From Dyella sp. A6 (lineage in GTDB: Bacteria; Pseudomonadota; Gammaproteobacteria; Xanthomonadales; Rhodanobacteraceae), in assembly GCF_036320485.1 (NCBI RefSeq), contig NZ_CP132911.1, forward strand, positions 310,001-374,000: a stretch of DNA of 64,000 nt. Reading direction: 5' to 3'. Position 1 is the first letter of the stretch, and each line of letters starts with the position of its first letter. Shown in pieces: positions 8,957 through 17,085 of the stretch. The notes under the pieces are model-generated. The model did not search any database and had not been told where the DNA came from. It was given only the letters and a program-made list of their open reading frames with translations. Position numbers and translations under genes: made by a program.

Positions 8957-10117
8957 CTAGTGTTCCTGCGGCGTGGGGTTCACGCTGTCGGCCGGCTGCA
9001 CGCTGTTGTCGACAGTGATGGTGGCGCCGTTCTTCAGCTTCATCTGGCCACTGGTCACCACCTCGGTGCCGGCGCTGATGCCCTTGAGGATCGCCACCTG
9101 GTCGCCACGCGTGGCACCGAGGGTGACGAAGGCCTGCTGCACGGTCGGCAGGTTCGGCTTGCCCTGCGCATCCTTGCCCTTGCCCGGGTGCACCACGTAG
9201 ACGGTGTCGCCGTAGGGGTTGTAGACGATCGCCGCCTGCGGCAGCGTCAGCAGCGGATGCTGCGTGCCGACGTCCACGCTGAGCTTGGCGAACATGCCGG
9301 GGGTGAGTGTCTTGGCGGGGTTCGGCACGGTGGCTTCCACCTGCACGTTGCGGGTGCTGATGTCGACCTTGGGGTTGATCGCGCTGAGCTTGCCGTTGAA
9401 GATACGGCCCGGCCACGCATCCAGATGCAGGTGCACCGGTTCGCCTACCTTGACCTTGGCCAGCTCGCCCTGCGGAATGTTGAAGTCCACGAACATCGGG
9501 TCGAGCTGCTGCACCGTCACCACGGTGGTGCCGGCGGCGAGGTAGTCACCCGGGTTCACCGTGATGATGCCGGCGCGACCGTCGAACGGCGCACGCAGCT
9601 GCTTCTTCTGGATCACCACCTGCTGCTGTGCCACTGCCGCCTGGCGGGCCTGGTAGTCGGCCCGGGCGGTATCGAAATCGGCTTCGCTGATCGCCTTGGC
9701 GGCAAGCTGGCGACGGGCCCGTTCGAGGGTGAGCTTCGCCAGCTGGGCATTCGCCTGGAGCTGGTGCAGCTGGGCCACTTCGTCGCCGTCGCGCAGTTGC
9801 ACCAGCAACTGGCCCTGCTTCACGTCCTGGCCGGACTTGAGATTGACGTCGGTGACCAGTCCGGCGACTTCGGCGGCCAGGTCGGCACCCTTCACAGCGC
9901 GCAGGGTGCCGACCGCGTCGAGCGTGGGCTGCCAGGTCTGTTCGCTTGCCTTGATGGTGCTGACCGTCACCGGCCCGGGCTTGGGCAGGCTGTGGATCAT
10001 GCGGACCACCAGCAGCACCTTGATGCCGGCGATCAGTGCGATCAGCGCGATCGTTCCCACGATCATCCAGATCATGCGCTTGAGAGTGCTGGGCTTTTTG
10101 TCGGCGCGCGGGCTCAT
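8957..10117 (-). CDS. RND efflux membrane-fusion (periplasmic adaptor) protein
   Basis: This 386-residue adaptor links the RND permease to its outer-membrane channel. An N-terminal membrane anchor (MIWMIVGTIALIALIAGI) follows a short cytoplasmic tail. A biotinyl/lipoyl-like half (GLVTDVNLKSGQDVKQGQLLVQL) and a coiled-coil hairpin rich in Gln/Ala follow. A second lipoyl half (LRAPFDGRAGIITVNPGDYL), a beta-barrel domain and a membrane-proximal domain complete the fold. The start ATG has a strong AAGGAG (10125-10130) 7 bases upstream. The gene follows the outer-membrane lipoprotein gene by 11 bases, so it is translated from the same mRNA. Confidence 0.9.
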   Translation of the reverse strand: MSPRADKKPSTLKRMIWMIVGTIALIALIAGIKVLLVVRMIHSLPKPGPVTVSTIKASEQTWQPTLDAVGTLRAVKGADLAAEVAGLVTDVNLKSGQDVKQGQLLVQLRDGDEVAQLHQLQANAQLAKLTLERARRQLAAKAISEADFDTARADYQARQAAVAQQQVVIQKKQLRAPFDGRAGIITVNPGDYLAAGTTVVTVQQLDPMFVDFNIPQGELAKVKVGEPVHLHLDAWPGRIFNGKLSAINPKVDISTRNVQVEATVPNPAKTLTPGMFAKLSVDVGTQHPLLTLPQAAIVYNPYGDTVYVVHPGKGKDAQGKPNLPTVQQAFVTLGATRGDQVAILKGISAGTEVVTSGQMKLKNGATITVDNSVQPADSVNPTPQEH

Positions 10118-10128
10118 GCGCGAACTCC

Positions 10129-11664
10129 TTAATGGGAAACGTGGGAAGAGGCGGACGCGGTCGCGGGCTGTGCACTGGCATCGCGATGCCAGCCGCCACC
10201 CAGCGCGGTATACAGGGCCGCGGTGTCGGACAGACGTGCCGCGCGGGCCTGGATCAGCGTGATGCGCGCCTGTTGGTAGCTGCGTTCGGCGTCGAGCAGG
10301 TTGAGATAGCCGGTGGCGCCGATGCGGTACTGCGCGCGGGTGAGCTCCAGCCGCTGCGAGGCGGCCTGTTCGGCGGTGGCCTGCGCGGCCAGTGTCTGGG
10401 CGTCGAACTCCAGTGCCTGCAGTGCATCGGCTACGTTCTGGAACGCCACCAGCACGGTCTGTTGCCAGTCGGCGTCGGCCTTGGCCAGGCCGGCCTGTGC
10501 GGCGCGCTTCTTGTGCAGCAGCTCGCCGCCGTGGAACAGCGGCTGGGTCAGGCCCAGGCCCAGTGACCAGGCGCCGGTGCCGGCCGAGAACAGATCGCTG
10601 GCCTGCAGTGCCTGCGAGCCGCCGCTGCCGGACAGGGTGAGTTGCGGCAGCATGGCCGCCGTGGCCACGCCGACCTCGGCCGAAGCCGCGTGCAGCAGGG
10701 CGGATGCGGCGCGGATGTCGGGTCGCTGGTCGACCAGCTGCGACGGCAGGTTGACCGGAATGTCCTGCGGCAGATGCACGGCGTCCAGCGTCAGCGGCGC
10801 GGCGTCGAACTGTGCAGGGGTGGTGCCCAAGTAGGTTGCCAGCTGGTTGCGGGTGGCCGCCAGCTTGGCGCGGAGCGGCGGCAGGGTCGCCTCGGTGGCG
10901 GCCAGCTGCGCGCGCACGGCCAGCGTGTCGGACAGCGATTTGGCACCGATCTGCTGCTGCTGCTCGGCGATCTTCAGCATCGTGCGTTGCCAGTCGATGA
11001 TCTGCCGGGTGGCGCGGATCTGTTCGCGCAGCGAGGCCTCCTGCATCGAGGCGGTCACCACGTTGCCGGCGAGCGTCAGGTAGGTGGAGTCGAGCTGGGC
11101 GCGCTGGTAATCGCGTTGTGCCAGTTGTGCCTCGATGCCGCGTCGCACGCCGCCGAACAGGTCGATCGTGTAGCTGACGTTGACCGATGCGTTGTACAGC
11201 GTGAACGGACCGACCCCGCCGGGGACGCCGGAGGCGACTGCGGACTGCTTTTCGCGCGTGGCGCCCGCCCCCAGGTTCAGTGCCGGGAGCAGTCCGCCGC
11301 GTGCGGCGTCGGCATTTTCCTGCGCCTGGCGCAGTGCCGCCCGAGCGGCGGCGATCGTCGGGCTATGCTGCAGGGCCTGCTGTACGCGGCGGTCGAGTTC
11401 GCGGTTGTCGAAACGGGTCCACCAGCGTTCCGGAACCGTGTGCCCAGCGAGGAAGCGCTGGGCATCGCCGTCGGCGCTGGCGGCTGAGCGTGTCGCCGCC
11501 GGCAGCGGCTTGTTGGTGTAGCGGTCCACGGCCGGTGCGGCGGGACGCTGGAAATTCGGACCCACGGCACAGCCGCTCAGGCAGCTCACGGCCATGGCCA
11601 ATGCCAGTACGGGTACGCCGCGCAGGCGTGTCGGTCGTGCAGGAAACGGGGCTTGGCGGGACAA
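10129..11664 (-). CDS. RND efflux outer-membrane lipoprotein (OprM/NodT family)
   Basis: This outer-membrane channel of the tripartite pump is about 511 residues long. A signal peptide ends in the lipobox LSGC followed by AVGPNFQRP, as in OprM/NodT lipoproteins. Two OEP (TolC-like) repeats follow, with DLFGGVRRGIEAQLAQR in the first and the PLFHGGELLHKKRAAQ motif in the second. The start is uncertain. TTG at 11664 is preferred because the longer ATG start (11745) would lie upstream of the probable promoter and of an operator-like dyad. It is the first gene of the operon, an order (channel, adaptor, pump) less common than adaptor first. No regulator gene lies next to it. Confidence 0.85.
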   Translation of the reverse strand: MSRQAPFPARPTRLRGVPVLALAMAVSCLSGCAVGPNFQRPAAPAVDRYTNKPLPAATRSAASADGDAQRFLAGHTVPERWWTRFDNRELDRRVQQALQHSPTIAAARAALRQAQENADAARGGLLPALNLGAGATREKQSAVASGVPGGVGPFTLYNASVNVSYTIDLFGGVRRGIEAQLAQRDYQRAQLDSTYLTLAGNVVTASMQEASLREQIRATRQIIDWQRTMLKIAEQQQQIGAKSLSDTLAVRAQLAATEATLPPLRAKLAATRNQLATYLGTTPAQFDAAPLTLDAVHLPQDIPVNLPSQLVDQRPDIRAASALLHAASAEVGVATAAMLPQLTLSGSGGSQALQASDLFSAGTGAWSLGLGLTQPLFHGGELLHKKRAAQAGLAKADADWQQTVLVAFQNVADALQALEFDAQTLAAQATAEQAASQRLELTRAQYRIGATGYLNLLDAERSYQQARITLIQARAARLSDTAALYTALGGGWHRDASAQPATASASSHVSH

Positions 11665-11689
11665 GGGCGTTGACCTGGGCGAATTAAAT

Positions 11690-11765
11690 GCGGTTGCGGA
11701 CAATACCACACTGATGAGTGTAGTTATGTGTCTCGACGGAAACATGGCGCAATAAAGAGAAAATT
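11690..11765 (-). promoter_or_regulatory. Probable promoter and operator of the RND operon
   Basis: A dyad ACACT-GATG-AGTGT (11708-11721) lies about 50 bases upstream of the TTG start. On the minus strand, TTGCGC followed after about 18 bases by CATAAC/TAACTA forms a plausible -35/-10 pair whose downstream end abuts the dyad, as expected for a repressor site. This is an inference from symmetry and spacing only. Confidence 0.4.
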
Positions 11766-12196
11766 CCTACACGCACGGACTTTCCATGCGTGTGGTCGAC
11801 GATGGCCTGCGCATCACCGGCCTGTTCGGGTCGTGTTGGGCTGGACGGGTAGTGATCGATCCTGGGGTGTACCGACTGCATCACGCGTCCGATCCATCGC
11901 ATGGCCTGGCCAAGGCCTGTCTCTTGCTTGATCGGCACGAAGCCGTCGCCGGGTCGGTCATCCAGTGCCCGAAAGGTCGCCTTGGTGCGGAAGTCCATGA
12001 CGGTGGTCGAGATGGCCATGCCGTCATTGTGCCGAGTGCCAGCGGCTGCGATCAGTATGGGTTGTAAGTCGGGCGTCCTGACGTTTGTCATGTGCTGGCA
12101 GTGGTGGGCGTGCCGTACCGTGTCGGGTGCCGAACGCGGCCCGCAGCCACAAGACTCGATGGCGGCTGTGCCATGCGATGACCTTCAAAGATCCGC
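11766..12196. other. Region without a convincing gene
   Basis: About 430 bases between the RND promoter and the tRNA gene. A minus-strand reading frame from 12019 (MAISTTVMDFRTKATFRALD...) has G/C-rich third positions for roughly 80 codons, as real genes here do. However, it matches no family I know, lacks a good ribosome-binding site and runs into the pump promoter. It may be a decayed gene or a genus-specific small protein. Nothing else is seen. Confidence 0.3.
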
Positions 12197-12225
12197 TTCG
12201 CCCGTCCGCACAACTTCGCTATACT
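12197..12225 (+). promoter_or_regulatory. Promoter of tRNA-Arg
   Basis: TATACT (12220-12225) is a good -10 element, with TTCGCC (12197-12202) as a weak -35 element 17 bases upstream. Transcription would start about 35 bases before the mature tRNA. Confidence 0.55.
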
Positions 12226-12266
12226 GCGCGTTCGCCGCGGCCCAGCCTGCAGCGTGCATCCCGTAA

Positions 12267-12343
12267 GCGCCCGTAGCTCAGCCGGATAGAGTAGTGGCTT
12301 CCGAAGCCATTGGTCGGGGGTTCGAATCCCTCCGGGCGCGCCA
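12267..12343 (+). tRNA. tRNA-Arg (anticodon CCG)
   Basis: A complete 77-base cloverleaf. The acceptor stem GCGCCCG pairs with CGGGCGC (12333-12339), followed by discriminator G and encoded CCA. The D-arm is GCTC...GAGT. The anticodon stem GTGGC/GCCAT encloses the loop TTCCGAA with anticodon CCG at 12301-12303. The T-arm contains GTTCGAATC. It reads the CGG arginine codon. No integrated element is seen at its 3' end. Confidence 0.95.
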
Positions 12344-12641
12344 ATTTCCCATCGATCGGTACGGCATTGACGTTAGCGTTGAAAGCCGCTCGATTTGCGC
12401 ATGTTCGCGCCGGCATCTGCCGAACACTCATCGCCGCGCTGTCCCATCGGCATGGCAGCTCAGGGTCGTTCACCCTGTAAGCTACCCAGGACTCCTGTCT
12501 GAAGCATGGACGTCGCGTCGCCGGGCGCGCGCCCGGCTGCGGGTGGGGGCAGACGTGCATGGGATGCACGGATGCGGGGGCTGCGCGTGTGTGCGGTACC
12601 TGCATCAACACGCCGGTCTTGTCCCCTCATAGGTTGCGCGC

Positions 12642-15600
12642 ATGCCTGGACCCAGCAAGCGTTGGGAACACTTCTCGAGAACGATGTTCTGCGTGGCCGC
12701 GCTGCTGGTCATGGCGACGGGCAACTGTCTGGCGGCGCGTGTATGGTCGCTCAATCGCTATCAGCACACGGCGTGGACAGGGCGCGATGGCGCACCGACC
12801 GGGCTGACCAACCTGGTGCAGACGACCGACGGCTTCATCTGGATCGGTGCCGACAAGGGCATGTTCCGTTTCGACGGCCTGTCTTTCGAGCGGATCCGGC
12901 AGCTCGATGGCGTCGATCTCTCCGATGGTCCCGTCAAGCCATTCTTCGCAGGCCGGGACGGCAGTCTCTGGGTGGTGGCCGACAAGGGTGGTCTGATCGA
13001 GTTCAGGCACGGCAAGGCAACCCGATACACGAGCAAGCAGGGCGTGCCGGGTTCGGGTTACATCAAGGAGATCACCGCCGGGCCGAAGGGGCAGGTCTGG
13101 ATGGTGGCCCAATACGCCATCTACCGGCTGGTGAACGGGCGCTGGGTGGTAGCGGCGCCGGACCTTCTGCAGCAGCACATTTCGGTGATCAGCCTGCTGG
13201 TCGACCAGCGTGGCGGCGTGTGGGCAGGAACGGCTGCTGCACTGTATTACCGGGCCCCGGGCGCCGCACGCTTCGTCCTGCTGGAGAAGAAGGGCTACGT
13301 GTTGTTCATGGCCGAACGACATGACGGTTCGGTGTGGGTCCGTTACCTGAAGCACACCATCGAGCGCTGGAATTTCCGTGATGGCGTGCCGGTGCTCGCG
13401 ACCGGTGTGATCCGTACATCGTCGGACGGGTACATGGTGTTCGATCATCAGGGCGATCTGTGGATTAACGGGCTGGGCGACGGCATCGAATATGTGCCGG
13501 CAAGCGCGATCGACGCAGATCCTGAGCTGGCCCACGTGAACAGCCACATCGCGTCGTTCGATACATCCGATGGCCTGAGCGGCGACTATGTCTGGCCTTC
13601 CATGGTCGATCGCGAGGGCAATATCTGGTTCGGCACCGAGTCGGGCATCGACCGTTTCACCCGCAGCGACTTCGCGATGTCGGCATTCCCGGCGAGCGGA
13701 CATTACTTTTCGCTGGCGCCGGGGCTGCATGGAAGCATCTGGGCGGGCAGCACCGGCGAGCCGGTCATGGAAACGGATGCAGGCCAGCTGAAGACGACCC
13801 GTGTGCCGGTGCAGATGATGGCCTCCACCACAGGGCCGGACGGCGTCGTATACATGGCCGGCCCGGGTGGGCTGTGGCAGATGGACGATCACGGCGTCAG
13901 GCAGCTGTATACCTTCACGATGGCGCACTATCCCAGCGTGCTGTCGCTGGCGAGGGACGCGGACGGCGTGCTCTGGTTCGGCGTGGCGGCAGGCCACCAT
14001 TCGGGCCTGTATTCCCTGCAGGACGGCAAGCTCGGCATCAGGAAGGACATCAGCGAAAAGCCGCCGGAGGTCATCTTCGCAGATAGCCGTGGCCGCCTGT
14101 GGATGGGCTACATGGCGCATGGTGACATCCTGGTCTACGACCATGGCCGCAAGACCTATGTCGGCGGCCGCGGCGCGCTGAATGTCGGCGAGTCGCCCGC
14201 GTTCACCGAGGCGAGGGGCCGGGTCTGGATCGGTGGCGGTGAAGGTCTCGGCTACATGGATGGCATGACCCTGAAGCGGCTGCAGTTTCCTCCCGGAAAG
14301 CAGATCAGGAACGTTACCGGGCTGGTGTTTGCGAACGATGGCGACCTGTGGGTGCATGCGCTCGACGGTGTGTACCGGATACCCGGGAAAGAAATCGACC
14401 AGGTGCTGGCGGGTCGTCGGCGGGTGACTTCGTACCAGGCTTTCGACGCGCTGGATGGCGTGCCCGGGGCACCGGCGCCGCACATCGGCCATCCCACCGT
14501 GGTCAAGGGCTCGGACGGGCGTTTGTGGTTTTCGACGAGCGACGGCGTCGCATGGGTGGATCCGTCCCAGCGAGTGGCCGATACCGTCGCGCCCCCGGTG
14601 CTGATCACCCGGGTCGAGGCGGACGACAAGGTCTTTCCAGCAGGTACGGAGATAAAGATTCCTCCGCTGCCCCGGACTTTGCGTATTCATTTTGCCGTGC
14701 CGAGTTTCAGCGCACCGGGACACATCCAGGTGAGGGTGCGGCTGCAGGGGCTGGACCCGAAGTGGCATTCGGTCGGCCGGCAGCGCGAGGTCGCCTATAC
14801 CAACCTCGCACCCGGGCATTACACGTTCGAAGTCATCGCCTGCAATGGCGAAGGCGTGTGGAACCGCACCGGCGCGCACCTGGCCATCACCGTCATGCCG
14901 GCGTACTACCAGACATATTGGTTCGCGGCGCTGTGCGTGGCGCTGGCGCTGACCGGCATCTGGATGCTGTTCATGCTCCGCCTGCGGGAGATGAACCGGC
15001 GCACCTTGATGCTGGCGGAGGCCCAGCGGGCCGAACGCGAACGCATCGCGCGCGACCTGCATGACACCCTGCTGCAGAACTTTCCCGCATCGCTGATGAA
15101 GCTGGAAGCGGAGGTGAAAGGCCTGCCCGGCGACATCCCGCGCGATGGCCTGGAACGCGCGGTCGACCACGCGTACGACATCGTGACGCAGGGCCGGAAC
15201 CAAGTCGCCCGGCTGCGTGCGGCCGAAGGCGGTTCGCTCACCGATACCCTGTCCGACGTGCTGGCCGCGTGGTCGCGCGACTACGGCATCGCGATCGATG
15301 TCACGGTGGATGGCGCGGTCCGGTCGCTGCTGCCGCTGGTGCACGAGCAGGTGATCTATATCGTGCGGGAGGCGGTGCTGAATGCCTGTCGGCACGCGGC
15401 GGCCACAAGCATCCGGGTGGTCGTGGCGTTCCGCCGGTGGAAGCTCGTCGTCAGCGTGGTCGACGACGGCGTGGGTATGCCGGCCGATCTTCTCCGCGGC
15501 GGGACCCGTGCAGGTCACTGGGGCCTGCAGGGCATGCGCGAGCGTGCGCAGCAACTGTCCGCCAGGCTGCGTATCGGGCTTGGGGCCAACGGTGGCACGG

Positions 15601-15662
15601 TGATCCGGCTGACGGTTCCCGCACGTCTGGCCTACCGCTGTGATGACGACAGGGCGGCATGA
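12642..15662 (+). CDS. Sensor histidine kinase with Reg_prop beta-propeller and Y_Y_Y periplasmic domain
   Basis: This 1006-residue membrane kinase has an N-terminal signal or anchor (MFCVAALLVMATGNCLA). A long periplasmic region follows, made of repeated D-G-x-x-W-x-G type Reg_prop blades (for example TDGFIWIGADKGMFRFDG and REGNIWFGTESGIDRF). A Y_Y_Y domain lies near residues 660-750 and one membrane helix near 755-780. Then come a HisKA_3 dimerisation domain with ERIARDLHDTLLQ (His807 as phosphoacceptor) and an HATPase domain with N-box VREAVLNACRHA and DDGVGMP. This is the LytS/NarX-like class that signals to NarL-type regulators. No regulator is adjacent. The orphan NarL-type gene at 24143-24799 is the nearest candidate partner. 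The ligand is unknown; related kinases often sense carbohydrates. Confidence 0.85.
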   Translation: MPGPSKRWEHFSRTMFCVAALLVMATGNCLAARVWSLNRYQHTAWTGRDGAPTGLTNLVQTTDGFIWIGADKGMFRFDGLSFERIRQLDGVDLSDGPVKPFFAGRDGSLWVVADKGGLIEFRHGKATRYTSKQGVPGSGYIKEITAGPKGQVWMVAQYAIYRLVNGRWVVAAPDLLQQHISVISLLVDQRGGVWAGTAAALYYRAPGAARFVLLEKKGYVLFMAERHDGSVWVRYLKHTIERWNFRDGVPVLATGVIRTSSDGYMVFDHQGDLWINGLGDGIEYVPASAIDADPELAHVNSHIASFDTSDGLSGDYVWPSMVDREGNIWFGTESGIDRFTRSDFAMSAFPASGHYFSLAPGLHGSIWAGSTGEPVMETDAGQLKTTRVPVQMMASTTGPDGVVYMAGPGGLWQMDDHGVRQLYTFTMAHYPSVLSLARDADGVLWFGVAAGHHSGLYSLQDGKLGIRKDISEKPPEVIFADSRGRLWMGYMAHGDILVYDHGRKTYVGGRGALNVGESPAFTEARGRVWIGGGEGLGYMDGMTLKRLQFPPGKQIRNVTGLVFANDGDLWVHALDGVYRIPGKEIDQVLAGRRRVTSYQAFDALDGVPGAPAPHIGHPTVVKGSDGRLWFSTSDGVAWVDPSQRVADTVAPPVLITRVEADDKVFPAGTEIKIPPLPRTLRIHFAVPSFSAPGHIQVRVRLQGLDPKWHSVGRQREVAYTNLAPGHYTFEVIACNGEGVWNRTGAHLAITVMPAYYQTYWFAALCVALALTGIWMLFMLRLREMNRRTLMLAEAQRAERERIARDLHDTLLQNFPASLMKLEAEVKGLPGDIPRDGLERAVDHAYDIVTQGRNQVARLRAAEGGSLTDTLSDVLAAWSRDYGIAIDVTVDGAVRSLLPLVHEQVIYIVREAVLNACRHAAATSIRVVVAFRRWKLVVSVVDDGVGMPADLLRGGTRAGHWGLQGMRERAQQLSARLRIGLGANGGTVIRLTVPARLAYRCDDDRAA

Positions 15663-15687
15663 TGCGAAGGCGCGAGACGTCGGACCT

Positions 15688-17085
15688 TCAGGGTGAAACC
15701 TGCGTTCCCGTGGCCAGGTCCAGCGCCGCATGCGCAATCAGGACATCGGCATCGGCCGCCTGCTGGCTGGCTTCGGCCCTGGCCAGTGCGGCCTCGTCGT
15801 CGCTCAGAGCATTGATGCTGGACAACCCGTGGCGGTAGGCGTCGAGCGAGGCCTGGTAGGCGAGTGCGGCGGCATGGGCGTAATCGCGCGCCTGGCGACG
15901 GTTGTCCAGGCTGGTCCGCAGGTCGTTCCAGCTCTGCACGACCTGCCGTGCGGCGGTGTCTTTCGTGGCCGCCAGTGCATCCTCGGCCTGGCTTTCCTTG
16001 GCGTTGGCGATGGCCACATGGGTGGCGCGTGCACCGCCATCGGCGAGCGGCAACTGGAAGGACAGGAACACGCTGTTGCCCTCGCGGTCGATGCGTGAAT
16101 AGGGGCTGCCGTCGCTGCTCGTCCTGCCGATGTTCTGGAACACGGAGACCTTCAGTCCGATGGTCGGGCGGTAGGCCGCATGTGCGGTGGTCACGTTCGC
16201 CTCGGCGGCAAGCACCTGGCTTTGCGCCGCCCGGATGTCGGGCCGGTCGCGCATGGCCCGGTCGAGTTCGGCGCGCAGTGGCTGCAGCGGCGTCTGCGCG
16301 ACGCTCGCGTCGCCGGGCACGACCAGCGAAAAATGCGCGTCCGGCGACATGCCCACGGTAGCCAGCAGGTTGGCGAAGGCGGTGCGTGCATCGCCTTCGG
16401 CCTGGGTTTTGCGCAGGCGCATGGCGGCAGACTGGCGATGCGCTTCGGCCACCTGGACCACGGTGGCACGGCCGTGTCGGCGCTGGTCGACGACGGCCTG
16501 CTCGGTCAGCAGCGCTGCCTGCAGGGCTTGCTTCGCCGCGTGGACCTTGCCCTGCGCCGAGGTGGCGGTGAAATACGCGCGGGTTACCTCGAACACCAGC
16601 TTTTCGCGCTCGCCGCTGAAGCTGGCCGCCGCCGCACGCGCCTGTTGCCGGGCCGCCTGCAGCTGTCCCCTGCGCCGGCCGAAGTCGAACAGCAGCCATT
16701 TCAGTTCGAGACTGGGCAGTACTTCCTGCGCGTGCGATATGAAATAGCCGCGTCGCGACACCGTCCTCGGAATGGCCAGCGGCGTGTGCTGCATGCCGGC
16801 CAGTGTCTTGAAGTCGATCTGCGGCGCGTACTGGCTGCGGACCAGGCGGGTGGACAGCCGAGCCTGCCGGAGCTGCGCTTCGGCCGCGTGGTTCTGCGGG
16901 CTGATGGAAAGAGCCAGCCGGATCAGCTGATTCAGCGAATAGGTATGCTGCGTCGTCGGCGTCGGTGGCGGACGGGAGATCACCCATGACCGGCTGGATG
17001 CGTGCGCAGCCGCACAGCCGGATCCGACCGCAAGGGCGGTTGCCAGCAGCGCCCTGGCGACGCGCTCAGTGCGCATGCATCGCAT
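15688..17085 (-). CDS. Outer-membrane efflux protein (TolC family) of the FUSC operon
   Basis: This 465-residue TolC-type channel is the last gene of the ytcA-HlyD-FUSC operon. A signal peptide (MRCMRTERVARALLATALAVGSGCAAAHA) precedes two OEP repeats rich in Ala/Gln heptads, typical of the alpha-barrel. GSGC could act as a lipobox. The first of two ATG codons was chosen because GGAGG lies 9 bases upstream. It overlaps the FUSC gene by 20 bases, so translation is probably coupled. It is convergent with the kinase gene, with 25 bases between the stops. Confidence 0.85.
   Translation of the reverse strand: MRCMRTERVARALLATALAVGSGCAAAHASSRSWVISRPPPTPTTQHTYSLNQLIRLALSISPQNHAAEAQLRQARLSTRLVRSQYAPQIDFKTLAGMQHTPLAIPRTVSRRGYFISHAQEVLPSLELKWLLFDFGRRRGQLQAARQQARAAAASFSGEREKLVFEVTRAYFTATSAQGKVHAAKQALQAALLTEQAVVDQRRHGRATVVQVAEAHRQSAAMRLRKTQAEGDARTAFANLLATVGMSPDAHFSLVVPGDASVAQTPLQPLRAELDRAMRDRPDIRAAQSQVLAAEANVTTAHAAYRPTIGLKVSVFQNIGRTSSDGSPYSRIDREGNSVFLSFQLPLADGGARATHVAIANAKESQAEDALAATKDTAARQVVQSWNDLRTSLDNRRQARDYAHAAALAYQASLDAYRHGLSSINALSDDEAALARAEASQQAADADVLIAHAALDLATGTQVSP

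Noticed and set aside
11665-11745. Longer N-terminus for the outer-membrane lipoprotein starting at ATG 11745
   Set aside because: It lacks a ribosome-binding site and would cover the likely promoter and operator dyad. It is not excluded with certainty.
12344-12641. Possible integrated element after tRNA-Arg
   Set aside because: No integrase, no repeat of the tRNA 3' end and no compositional change were seen before the kinase gene.
12627-15737. Long minus-strand reading frame opposite the Reg_prop kinase
   Set aside because: No recognisable domain; the opposite frame contains HisKA_3 and HATPase motifs in correct order.
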